Shown: positions 1 to 6,110, counted from the stretch's first letter. The stretch: 8,489 nucleotides of DNA from Uruburuella suis (GCF_004341385.1 NZ_SLXE01000054.1:1-8489); one strand, 5' to 3'. Notes: generated by a model from the letters alone, not told the origin. Made by a program: numbers and translations.

Positions 1-1
1 G

Positions 2-45
2 GCAGGTGTATTAGGGTTGTGTGAGAGCTCCCTTTTTACACCTGC
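2..45. terminator. Possible hairpin terminator near the left edge
   Basis: GCAGGTGTA at 2-10 is the exact complement of TACACCTGC at 37-45, and an inner AGGG/CCCT pair (13-16 and 30-33) extends the stem. On the + strand the stem is followed by a T-rich run (46-58). It lies downstream of the leftward acetyltransferase stop and could end that transcript, or one entering from the left. The inner loop is large, so the assignment is weak. Confidence 0.35.
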
Positions 46-89
46 TTTCCTTTTTATTCAATGTTATGACAAGTAATTGTGAACAGACC

Positions 90-731
90 CTAGGGCTTGT
101 GCAGGAAGCGGCGGATTTTCTGCCACAGCCCCGGCGCGGGCGCGGTTTCGGCCAGGTTGCCGGCGGCGATTTTTTCGGCCAGCATGGCTTTGATGCGGGT
201 GCGCCATTCGTGTTGCAAAATGCCGAACACGGCGGTGTTGCGGCGCACACCGCTGGCGAGCACCATATCGCTGCGCAACACGCCCTCTTGCGTGGCGCCT
301 ATGCTTTCGAGTGCGCGGATGCTGGCGTGGTTGTTGATATCGGCGGTGAAGGCCACGCGGCACATATCCCAATGCTCGAAAGCGTGTTGCAGCAGCAGAT
401 ATTTGGTGCGCTTGTTGACATTGCTGCCGCGGGTGTCGGTGTGCAGCCAGGTGTAGCCGATGTGCACGCTTTTGTGGTGCTCGTCGATGTGGTAAAAGCG
501 GGTGCTGCCCACGATGCGGCCTTGATATTCCACCACAAAAGGCAGGTGGCGGCCGGCGGCGCGCTGCACCAACGCGGTTTGGATATAGCTGTGCATATTT
601 TCCGCGCCCAGCGCGCTGTTGGGCGTGTATTGCCAAGTGTCGGGGCATTCGGCGGCTATTTGCAGCAGCGCATCGAAATGATCGATGCTAAGCGGCAGCA
701 GGCGCAAATCGGCATCTTGCAGAATGAGCAT
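90..731 (-). CDS. GNAT family N-acetyltransferase, RimJ/RimL-like
   Basis: The 213-residue product reads as a GNAT acetyltransferase of the RimJ/RimL type, which moves an acetyl group from acetyl-CoA to an amine, often a protein N-terminus or small molecule; the substrate cannot be told here. The N-terminal part (about 8-20) has the LRLLPLSIDHFDALL pattern of this group. The core strand VGSTRFY (74-80) and IGYTWLH (91-97) lead into a degenerate acetyl-CoA loop near RGSNVNKRTK (101-110) and the helix YLLLQHAFEH. NNHASIRALESIGATQEG (133-150) is the characteristic C-terminal signature. The ATG at 731 is preferred because GGAGG and AAGGA sit just upstream; an in-frame TTG at 746 would add five residues. 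The C-terminal tail after about 180 is basic and less typical. It stands alone, with a palindromic repeat element about 50 bp upstream of its start. Confidence 0.85.
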   Translation of the reverse strand: MLILQDADLRLLPLSIDHFDALLQIAAECPDTWQYTPNSALGAENMHSYIQTALVQRAAGRHLPFVVEYQGRIVGSTRFYHIDEHHKSVHIGYTWLHTDTRGSNVNKRTKYLLLQHAFEHWDMCRVAFTADINNHASIRALESIGATQEGVLRSDMVLASGVRRNTAVFGILQHEWRTRIKAMLAEKIAAGNLAETAPAPGLWQKIRRFLHKP

Positions 732-783
732 TTCCTTATCCTCCAAGCGGGTGGGCGGCAGGATTCGGCAACGGATGAAATGC

Positions 784-946
784 TAGGGATCCTGACATTT
801 CGATTTATGGGGGTATTTCGCCCCTGAAAACGCATCTGCCGCGTTAAAAAGCCTCGCAAGGTGTCCAACCTTGCTGCGCTTTTCGCCTTGCATCTGCATT
901 TTCAGGAACAAAATCCCCCTCATAAACGAAATGTCAGGACACCCTA
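784..946. mobile_element. 163-bp palindromic MITE-like element
   Basis: The whole stretch is an imperfect palindrome centred at 865. The outer ends match as TAGGG-(2 bases)-CCTGACATTTCG (784-802) and the complement of CGAAATGTCAGG-(2 bases)-CCCTA (927-946). The inner arms match as AAAAGCCTCGCAAGGT (847-862) against the complement of ACCTTGCTGCGCTTTT (868-883), leaving a 5-base loop. Both ends carry TA, which may be a target duplication or part of the terminal repeat. It encodes no transposase. The ends do not resemble Correia element termini as I know them. A small leftward reading frame through it (to about 920) looks incidental. Structure is certain; mobility is inferred. Confidence 0.7.
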
Positions 947-976
947 ACGATAGCGTGTGAAGATGACGATTAAAGC

Positions 977-1023
977 TTATAAACTGAAAATTAACAGGCG
1001 GGTGATTTTTTACACGCAGCAGG
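977..1023 (-). pseudogene. Vestigial duplicate of the ubiH 3' end
   Basis: These 47 bases align with the last 48 bases of ubiH (1185-1232) at about 40 of 48 positions, including the stop codon; a single-base deletion in the A/T run breaks the frame. The decayed copy still reads KxTRxLIFSL-stop beside the intact KFTRQLIFGL-stop. Similarity also continues weakly past the stop. It is therefore a relic of a duplicated or recombined gene end lying 208 bases downstream of the functional one. Confidence 0.7.
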
Positions 1024-1036
1024 TTGTGGGGAGCTG

Positions 1037-1109
1037 GTCGGATTCTCGAATCCGACACTTGTTTGCAGAACAAGCATCAGGGCTGAGACAAATGTCGGAT
1101 ACAAGTATC
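1037..1109. repeat. Cluster of short palindromes
   Basis: Three inverted repeats follow one another: GTCGGATTC/GAATCCGAC (1037-1056, 2-base loop), CTTGTT/AACAAG (1058-1074, 5-base loop) and GATAC/GTATC (1098-1109, 2-base loop). The first and third share the GTCGGAT start and a similar design; the third has lost its outer pairing. This looks like an intergenic repeat unit of the REP kind, but I do not recognise a named family. Together with 732-976 and 1110-1184 it fills a gap of over 450 bases in which I see no credible gene. Confidence 0.5.
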
Positions 1110-1124
1110 GAGCCGGCGGATTCT

Positions 1125-1136
1125 TTCAGACGGCCT
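1125..1136 (-). repeat. DNA uptake sequence (AG-DUS), single copy
   Basis: TTCAGACGGCCT is the exact complement of AGGCCGTCTGAA, the 12-base uptake sequence recognised by the type IV pilus protein ComP in competent Neisseria. This one is single, in the gap downstream of ubiH, and has no inverted partner nearby. Confidence 0.9.
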
Positions 1137-1184
1137 CGCTTTGTTTTCTGCATTCAAGCTTATGAAAAGCATGTAAACAGGCTT

Positions 1185-2345
1185 TTATAAACCGAAAATC
1201 AATTGGCGGGTGAATTTTTTACGCGCGGCGGGCAGGCTGTCGAGCAGCGCCATCACGCCGCCGCGCCCTAATTTGAGCAGGGCGTCGGGGTGGTCGAAAA
1301 GCGTGACCAAGCTGTGGGTGAAGCCCACAATGGCTTGCGCATCAGGGCGGCGGCCGGCGGCATATTGCTGCGCCAGCGCGTTGTTGTTGAGGCTTTTGGC
1401 GGCCGCAAAGCAGGCGGCCAGCGCCAGCGCGTCGCGCACGCCCAAGTTCAGCCCTTGCGCGGCCACGGGGTGCATGGTTTGCGCGGCATTGCCGATGCAG
1501 ATCACGCGGCCGCTGTAAACCTTATTGAGCTGCTTTAATTGCAGGGGAAACACCGCCGCTTCGCCGCGTGCTTTCAGACGGCCTAAATGATTGCCGAACG
1601 CGGCTTCAAAGGCGGCGGCGAAGTCTTCAAACGGCATGTTTTTGAGCGAGAGCGCATCGGCGGGAGTGCGCGTCCACACCAAGCGGTAGGCATGGTGGTA
1701 GGGCAAAAGGGCGAAAGGGCCGGCATCGGCAAAGCGCTCATATGCGGTGCCGTTGTTGCCTTGCTCGAATTCGAGCGTGGTCACCAGCGCCGATTGTTGG
1801 TAATCGTAGCTGTGGCATTGCAGGCCGGGCAGGCCTTCGGCGAGGTGGCCGCCCTCGGCCAGCACCACCCAATCGGCGGTGAGGCTGTGCGCACGGCCTT
1901 GCTGCTCGATTTGCAGCTCGGCAAAATGGCTGAGCGTGCGTACTTGGGCCACTTGCGTGTGCCACAACACCGGCACGTTTTGCGCCGCCAGCGCCGCTTC
2001 GCAGGCGCGCATCAGCAGCGCATAATCCACCGTGCGCCCCAGCGCCGCCACGCCCATATCTTCGGCGCGCAGCAAGGTGCGGCCAAACATGTTTTGCTGC
2101 GAAATATGCACGTTCACAATCGGCGTGGTTTCTTCTTCGGGCAGCACCACGCCCGCCTGCTGAAACGCCGCCACGCTGTTGAACGACAAAGCCAGCGTGC
2201 GCCGGTCGCGGATTTCGGCATGCTGCGGCCGCGCCTCAATCAACAACACCTGCCGCCCTTGGCGGGCAAGCTGCAAAGCAGCCAACACGCCGACGGGGCC
2301 GGCGCCGATTACGGCGATTTGGGTATGGGCGGGAACGGGCGGCAT
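1185..2345 (-). CDS. ubiH: UbiH-type FAD-dependent ubiquinone-biosynthesis hydroxylase
   Basis: The 386-residue product is a flavin monooxygenase of the UbiH/UbiF/COQ6 family, which adds a hydroxyl to the ring of a polyprenylated ubiquinone precursor, using O2 and NAD(P)H at the membrane. The N-terminal Rossmann motif GAGPVG (14-19) ends its beta-alpha-beta unit at E37. The second FAD motif reads GNAAQTMHPVAAQGLNLGVRD (285-305); the N in place of the usual GDAA aspartate is the form I associate with UbiH rather than UbiF. The middle motif is AEGG (163-166) instead of the more usual ADG. The ATG at 2345 has a GAGG about 8 bases upstream; an upstream in-frame TTG at 2369 lacks support. An AG-DUS lies inside the gene. 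A possible -10 (TAAAAT, complement of 2376-2381) lies 30 bases before the start. The exact ring position cannot be proved from sequence. Confidence 0.85.
   Translation of the reverse strand: MPPVPAHTQIAVIGAGPVGVLAALQLARQGRQVLLIEARPQHAEIRDRRTLALSFNSVAAFQQAGVVLPEEETTPIVNVHISQQNMFGRTLLRAEDMGVAALGRTVDYALLMRACEAALAAQNVPVLWHTQVAQVRTLSHFAELQIEQQGRAHSLTADWVVLAEGGHLAEGLPGLQCHSYDYQQSALVTTLEFEQGNNGTAYERFADAGPFALLPYHHAYRLVWTRTPADALSLKNMPFEDFAAAFEAAFGNHLGRLKARGEAAVFPLQLKQLNKVYSGRVICIGNAAQTMHPVAAQGLNLGVRDALALAACFAAAKSLNNNALAQQYAAGRRPDAQAIVGFTHSLVTLFDHPDALLKLGRGGVMALLDSLPAARKKFTRQLIFGL
1573..1584 (-). repeat. DNA uptake sequence inside ubiH
   Basis: A perfect AG-DUS on the coding strand of ubiH. Its bases fall in the codons for G-R-L-K at about residues 255-258, outside the FAD motifs, so the protein tolerates a fixed nucleotide word here. 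Confidence 0.9.
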
Positions 2346-2416
2346 GATGAAACCTCGCAATGGCAACAAGCGCTTATTTTAGCGGATTTTGATAAAAGCA
2401 GCTGGATTAAGATAAC

Positions 2417-2449
2417 AGGCCGTCTGAAAACAAATCGTTCAGACGGCCT
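2417..2449. repeat. Inverted pair of uptake sequences between divergent genes
   Basis: AGGCCGTCTGAA at 2417-2428 and its exact complement at 2438-2449 form a 12-bp stem with a 9-base loop. Such pairs usually serve as terminators at gene ends, but this one lies between the start of ubiH (2345) and the start of dusA (2526), upstream of both likely promoters. It may insulate the two transcription units rather than end either gene. Confidence 0.85.
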
Positions 2450-2475
2450 TTGAGGAATAGGCGCAGTGTGCACCA

Positions 2476-2484
2476 TGTTATAAT
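2476..2484 (+). promoter_or_regulatory. Extended -10 promoter for dusA
   Basis: TATAAT at 2479-2484 is a perfect -10 hexamer preceded by TG one base upstream, the extended -10 arrangement that can work without a good -35. No convincing -35 is seen at the right distance. It lies 41 bases before the dusA ATG, giving a leader of about 35 bases. Confidence 0.65.
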
Positions 2485-2525
2485 GCGCAGTTGCGTTTTG
2501 CCCTATTTAAAGAGATTTTTCCACC

Positions 2526-3524
2526 ATGCACAACCTGCCGCCGCGCCGCTTGGCCGTTGCCCCCATGCTCGACTGGACAGATAAACACTACCGCCATATG
2601 GCGCGCCAAATCACGCGCCACAGCTGGCTCTATAGCGAAATGATCAACGCCGGCGCGATTATCCACGGCGACAAAACGCGCTTTTTAATGTTTAACGAAG
2701 GCGAAAATCCGCTCGCCTTGCAGCTGGGCGGCAGCGAGCCTGCGGATTTGGCCAAAGCGGCCAAAGCGGCCGAAGATTACGGCTATAACGAAGTCAACCT
2801 TAATTGCGGCTGCCCCAGCCCGCGCGTGCAAAAAGGCGCATTCGGCGCCTGCCTGATGAACGATGCGGCGCTGGTGGCCGACTGCCTCAACGCCATGCAG
2901 GATGCGGTGCAGATTCCCGTTACCGTCAAGCACCGCATCGGCGTCGACCGCCAAACCGAATACAGCACCGTGGCCGATTTTGTGGGCACTCTGCGCAAGC
3001 AAACCGCCTGCCGTACCTATATCGTGCACGCGCGCAATGCCTGGCTCGACGGCTTGTCGCCCAAAGAAAACCGCGAAGTGCCGCCTTTGAAATACGAATA
3101 TGTTTACCGCCTCAAGCAGGAATTTCCCGATTTGGAAATTATCATCAACGGCGGCATCACCACCAACGAAGAAATCGCCGCCCATCTGAAGCATGTAGAC
3201 GGCGTGATGGTGGGGCGCGAAGCCTATCACAACCCGATGGTGATGCGCGATTGGGATGCCTTGTTTTACGGCAGCAGCCATGCGCCGATTACCGAAGCCG
3301 ATTTGGTGGCGCGCCTTTACGATTATGCCTTAAGCCAAGTAAACGCCGGGCGCGGCACCACCGTGCGCCATATCGCCCGCCATTATCTGGGCCTGATGCA
3401 CGGCCTGAAAAACGCCCGCAGCTGGCGGCGCATGCTCTCCGACGCCGCCTTGCTCAAGCCCAACCGCCCCGAGCTGATTTTGGAAGCGTGGGCGCAAGTG
3501 GCTGCGGCCAACGGGTTTGAATAA
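2526..3524 (+). CDS. dusA: tRNA-dihydrouridine(20/20a) synthase DusA
   Basis: The 332-residue product reduces uridine in the tRNA D-loop (positions 20/20a in the DusA class) using FMN and NADPH. The FMN-binding barrel starts with APMLDWTD (12-19), then YSEM (36-39) and VNLNCGCPSPRVQKGAFGACLM (90-111). C109 in the GAFGACLM segment corresponds to the catalytic cysteine that protonates the base. KHRIG (135-139), IINGGI (206-211) and GVMVGREAYHNP (226-237) are the remaining FMN and phosphate-contact motifs. Length is normal for DusA, and the ~70-residue C-terminal helical tRNA-binding domain is complete. The ATG at 2526 follows only a weak AAGAGA. The gene is monocistronic: an extended -10 lies upstream and a strong uptake-sequence hairpin directly follows. 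Confidence 0.95.
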   Translation: MHNLPPRRLAVAPMLDWTDKHYRHMARQITRHSWLYSEMINAGAIIHGDKTRFLMFNEGENPLALQLGGSEPADLAKAAKAAEDYGYNEVNLNCGCPSPRVQKGAFGACLMNDAALVADCLNAMQDAVQIPVTVKHRIGVDRQTEYSTVADFVGTLRKQTACRTYIVHARNAWLDGLSPKENREVPPLKYEYVYRLKQEFPDLEIIINGGITTNEEIAAHLKHVDGVMVGREAYHNPMVMRDWDALFYGSSHAPITEADLVARLYDYALSQVNAGRGTTVRHIARHYLGLMHGLKNARSWRRMLSDAALLKPNRPELILEAWAQVAAANGFE

Positions 3525-3543
3525 AATTAAATTGTCATAAAAA

Positions 3544-3577
3544 TATAGGCCGTCTGAAACTTTTCAGACGGCCTATA
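3544..3577. terminator. dusA terminator made of inverted uptake sequences
   Basis: A perfect 16-bp stem (3544-3559 with 3562-3577) encloses a 2-base loop. Each arm contains a full AG-DUS (3547-3558 and complement 3563-3574). It begins 20 bases after the dusA stop and is followed by TTTT at 3581-3584. It serves both as a terminator and as an uptake signal. Confidence 0.9.
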
Positions 3578-3590
3578 GTCTTTTCTTAAG

Positions 3591-3646
3591 TTAATAATGA
3601 TTTGCATTTATTAATTTAAATGTGCATTCCTCTGCCGGAAGGAATG
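3591..3646 (+). promoter_or_regulatory. AT-rich leader with dyads before the toxin-like gene
   Basis: TTAATAA (3591-3597) and TTATTAA (3608-3614) form a 7-bp dyad, CATTTA/TAAATG (3605-3610, 3617-3622) a second, and CATTCCT/AGGAATG (3625-3631, 3640-3646) a 7-bp hairpin followed by five T. The first two could be operator half-sites; the last could be a weak terminator or attenuator in the leader. A convincing promoter pair was not found; TTAAGT-17-TATTAA (3586-3614) is the best but poor. Confidence 0.35.
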
Positions 3647-3683
3647 TTTTTATGAGGCAGTTTGATTGAAAAGGAGAAACAAT

Positions 3684-4202
3684 ATGAATCTATACAGCAA
3701 TATCGGCAATTTCTCTTCAGCCTTTAACGGCTGGCGTGCAGAGCCAAAAGAAAGCTTTCGGGCATCAGATTGGCAACCCATTCCTCCACCTGCAATCCCG
3801 CAGCCGTCAGGCTATATACCTTCTCTCTCAATACCGAGAGCACCTGTGGACAATCCTGCCCACGAAAATCATCCTGATACAAAAATAAAAGATGTGGCTT
3901 TATACGATTTGAAGGTTGTTGATGACGATGTATTGCGGCAAGTGGAAACCAATGTTGTGATGGTCACGCCGGATCCTATTGAAGACACACCCTCGAAAAT
4001 TCTCGATTTCTCCGACCTCGATGCCAATTTGGAGAATTTAGAATTTATCCCGCAAAATCCGGTTATTACCGGTGATATTCATGCCCAAGTGCCAGCGCCG
4101 ACACTGGCCGAACAGCCTCTGCCCAAACCACAAATCAGTCAAGCCCACCCTGCGCCTGCGTCCGAAACGCCGGAAGCCGCCGCAACCCACCCGCTCAACT
4201 AA
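3684..4202 (+). CDS. N-terminal part of interrupted proline-rich toxin-like protein
   Basis: I do not recognise a family. The 172-residue product starts at the ATG at 3684, preceded by a clear AAGGAG at 7 bases; a TTG at 3666 is less likely. It has no signal peptide: the start reads MNLYSNIGNFSSAFNGW. Residues about 30-60 are rich in proline (PIPPPAIPQPSGYIP), the middle (about 63-125) is acidic and mixed, and the end is again rich in P, A and E. Such low-complexity segments suit a flexible translocation or linker region. The frame stops at a TAA after HPLN, but the same frame continues downstream, so this is probably the front of one longer protein. Base composition is more AT-rich than dusA or ubiH, which suggests acquired DNA. 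Confidence 0.65.
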   Translation: MNLYSNIGNFSSAFNGWRAEPKESFRASDWQPIPPPAIPQPSGYIPSLSIPRAPVDNPAHENHPDTKIKDVALYDLKVVDDDVLRQVETNVVMVTPDPIEDTPSKILDFSDLDANLENLEFIPQNPVITGDIHAQVPAPTLAEQPLPKPQISQAHPAPASETPEAAATHPLN

Positions 4203-4214
4203 AGCATAGGCGTA

Positions 4215-5489
4215 TTGGGCGATGCCGCCACTTATGCCGATGCTGCGCTCGCAAACCCGCATCAAAGCTTTTTGGCCGAAACCGAAAAGCTTAAAAACAG
4301 CGCCTCGCTCAAGCATGATTTGGCCTCAGGCTTTTCGCGCCGCATTATGGAATTTGAAGAAGGCGGGATGCTCGATGAGCGCAAGGCTTATTATGCCAAT
4401 AACCGTGAAGCACTGAATGAAGCGGTGGAGAAAATCCGCACCGATGCCGCTGAAACAACGCAGAAATACGGCGAGATGAGTGGCAAGCTGCACCTGCTCA
4501 ACGGCATCACCAAAATCACCGGCGGCATCAGCAATGCCGCAGATGCATACGAGCTTGGCAGCCGCATCAATACTGCATCCCAAACCGACAACTGGGATCC
4601 GGTTGCAGGTCAGATTGCCAAAATCGTGGCTGCTGCTGTTTCGGTGGTTGGGAGCGCGGCGGTGGCCAGAGGGATGGGATTGATGCTTTTAGGTATGGGT
4701 GCTCCGGCTGGATTTGTCGCTGCTGCCACAATTGTAGGAGGCGTTGTGCTCACATACTTTGCGTTAGAGGGTGTCGAAGCCTTGGAAAAGAAAATTTCCA
4801 TGGGTGAATTCCGTTCCGATGGCGGCATCAATGAATACGAATATTCCGATTTGGTGCTGTTCGGCAACAGCCTATCCGGCCGCCTTGAAAGTACGCGGCT
4901 GGCGGCTGAAAATGTCAGCATCATCGGCAACCATCATTTTAAAGATCTCGAAATCAACAGCGAGAGCGCCACCTTTATCGGCGATGTCCGCACCGAAGAA
5001 GCGTTGATTATCAACAGCAATGAAATCAGCATCATCAGCAACGAGCCCCATTTTGAAAACCCTATCGAAACACCACTTGCCGAAGGCGCAGATCCGGCAG
5101 CAGCTGAGGCACTTGTTGCCGCAGAAAATCCGTCTGCAGAGCCGCCTGCTCAGGCTGAAAGTGCAGTTGAAGCAGCCGGGCTGTGGCCGGCAGGCGGCTC
5201 GAGATTGGTTGCCTTCGAGCCTTATCTCTTTTTGCCCAATGCAGAAGCCGCATTGCCTGGTGCAGAGCCGCTCGTGCCGATTCCGGAAAACAGCCATCCG
5301 GCTGAAGAGGCAGCAAAAGAAACCAACCTTCCCTCAGAGCTTCTTGATGATGAATGGACATTTCTGCCATCGGGTGAAGTGCCGGCACCGGCAGCGCAGA
5401 GCCCTGCAAGCGCTCAGCCGCCGGTTTATCCCGAAGTGATTCAACCGGCCATCAGCCTGCCCGAGCCTCAGGAAAATCATTTAATATAA
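4215..5489 (+). CDS. C-terminal part of toxin-like protein with hydrophobic hairpin
   Basis: No family recognised. Numbered from the TTG at 4215, the 424 residues divide into: an amphipathic, charged helical region (about 15-120); a hydrophobic, glycine- and alanine-rich stretch (about 134-186) that could form two membrane helices, with a turn near MGAPAG; a region of alternating hydrophobic residues (about 205-276, e.g. VSIIGNHHFKDLEI) like a beta-solenoid or bactofilin-type repeat; and a long P/A/E-rich tail with two similar FLP-x-x-E motifs (near 339 and 383). A hydrophobic hairpin after amphipathic helices recalls pore-forming bacteriocins, but the hairpin here is central, not C-terminal. 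The TTG has no good ribosome site, so translation alone is doubtful. An ATG inside GGMLDER (residue 52) after AAGG is another possible start. A small membrane protein follows at once. Confidence 0.65.
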   Translation: MGDAATYADAALANPHQSFLAETEKLKNSASLKHDLASGFSRRIMEFEEGGMLDERKAYYANNREALNEAVEKIRTDAAETTQKYGEMSGKLHLLNGITKITGGISNAADAYELGSRINTASQTDNWDPVAGQIAKIVAAAVSVVGSAAVARGMGLMLLGMGAPAGFVAAATIVGGVVLTYFALEGVEALEKKISMGEFRSDGGINEYEYSDLVLFGNSLSGRLESTRLAAENVSIIGNHHFKDLEINSESATFIGDVRTEEALIINSNEISIISNEPHFENPIETPLAEGADPAAAEALVAAENPSAEPPAQAESAVEAAGLWPAGGSRLVAFEPYLFLPNAEAALPGAEPLVPIPENSHPAEEAAKETNLPSELLDDEWTFLPSGEVPAPAAQSPASAQPPVYPEVIQPAISLPEPQENHLI

Positions 5490-5504
5490 TGTAAATTGAT
5501 TGTC

Positions 5505-5530
5505 AGCCCGTCTGAATATTCAGACGGCCT
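5505..5530. terminator. Uptake-sequence hairpin between toxin-like and membrane genes
   Basis: AGCCCGTCTGAA (5505-5516, one mismatch to AG-DUS) pairs with the perfect complement TTCAGACGGCCT (5519-5530) across a 2-base loop. It lies between the toxin-like stop and the ribosome site of the next gene and is followed only by TT. It may act as a partial terminator that sets the ratio of the two products. Confidence 0.7.
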
Positions 5531-5546
5531 TTAGGAGCTATAAAAA

Positions 5547-6056
5547 ATGGATAAAAAACAGGTGGAAAATTATATTTTCTATGCCCTTTTGATTTTCCCT
5601 GTGGTGCTGTTTATTTTGATTCCGGCGCACCCTGCCGGCGATTTTGATTTTGCATTAAACCGTTTTGTCGATAAGTATTTATTGGGAAATGGCTATTATA
5701 TGCCGTCGAATTACCCATTTAGCGCCAAGGTGGTAAACAGCTTCACCGTTGGTTTTGCGGTGATAATGGGAACCTTTGTCGGTATATGGCGTAAAGATGA
5801 TGTGATCAGGGTGCCCAAGCATATCTGGTGGTATTGTTTATTGATTTTTGGATTGGGCATATCTACATTTTTACTAAGTTTGTATCCGCAAGTATTCAAA
5901 GTGAGCACGGGCAGAAGCTTTGGCACCAGCGAAGCGTTTCACAATAATCCGGTTTTATTTTTATTTATGATTATTGCGAAAGAGATTTGTATTTATATAG
6001 GCATTCGAGCGCCGCTTACCTTTTTATTATTTGCCATAGATTACAGCAGGAAATAA
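5547..6056 (+). CDS. Small four-helix inner-membrane protein, immunity-like
   Basis: The 169-residue product has four likely membrane helices at about 9-27, 62-81, 93-113 and 135-160, with a long polar loop between helices 1 and 2 and a short charged C-terminus (DYSRK). I recognise no enzymatic motif. Size, helix number and position directly behind a large protein with a membrane-active-looking segment match the plan of immunity proteins for pore-forming bacteriocins such as colicin A, which sit in the inner membrane and block the toxin. That is an architectural comparison only. The ATG has AGGAG (5533-5537) 9 bases upstream. By hand count the gene is about 40% G+C, well below dusA and ubiH, suggesting transfer. 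A DUS hairpin precedes it, and a strong terminator follows. It could instead be an unrelated accessory membrane protein. Confidence 0.75.
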   Translation: MDKKQVENYIFYALLIFPVVLFILIPAHPAGDFDFALNRFVDKYLLGNGYYMPSNYPFSAKVVNSFTVGFAVIMGTFVGIWRKDDVIRVPKHIWWYCLLIFGLGISTFLLSLYPQVFKVSTGRSFGTSEAFHNNPVLFLFMIIAKEICIYIGIRAPLTFLLFAIDYSRK

Positions 6057-6061
6057 AAAGT

Positions 6062-6091
6062 AAGGCCGTCTGAACATTCAGACGGCCTTTT
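6062..6091. terminator. Bidirectional terminator of inverted uptake sequences
   Basis: AGGCCGTCTGAA (6063-6074) and its complement (6077-6088) form a 13-bp stem with a 2-base loop, with A on the left and T on the right. It lies 6 bases after the stop of the rightward membrane gene and 20 bases beyond the stop of the leftward gene, so it serves both converging units. Confidence 0.9.
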
Positions 6092-6110
6092 CAATCATGC
6101 AAACCGATAT

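Larger units (their letters stand above)
3684..5489 (+). pseudogene. Toxin-like gene interrupted by one in-frame TAA
   Basis: The reading frames 3684-4202 and 4215-5489 lie in the same phase and are separated only by TAA at 4200-4202 plus four sense codons. Read through, they give one protein of about 600 residues with no frameshift. A single C-to-T change in a CAA glutamine codon would explain the stop. A sequencing error would give the same picture. Confidence 0.6.

Noticed and set aside
21..827. Long + strand open frame of 268 codons
   Set aside because: It lies antisense to the acetyltransferase and shows no family character; open antisense frames are expected in GC-rich coding DNA.
784..946. 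Correia repeat enclosed element
   Set aside because: Size is similar but the terminal repeats differ from the Correia ends I know.
783..1073. Leftward 96-codon frame through the palindromic element
   Set aside because: It spans the MITE-like repeat and the ubiH relic, with no ribosome site; it is translated repeat DNA.
1587..2453. Long + strand open frame of 288 codons
   Set aside because: Antisense to ubiH, rich in H, R and G, and running into the uptake-sequence hairpin; the opposite strand has clear FAD motifs.
2685..3520. Overlapping frames on both strands within dusA
   Set aside because: The DusA frame has all catalytic and FMN motifs; the others are arginine-rich or antisense shadows.
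4200..4202. Programmed readthrough or recoding at the TAA
   Set aside because: The context shows no leaky-stop signature or recoding hairpin that I can see; a nonsense mutation is simpler.
3684..5489. RTX-type secreted toxin
   Set aside because: There are no glycine- and aspartate-rich calcium-binding nonapeptides.
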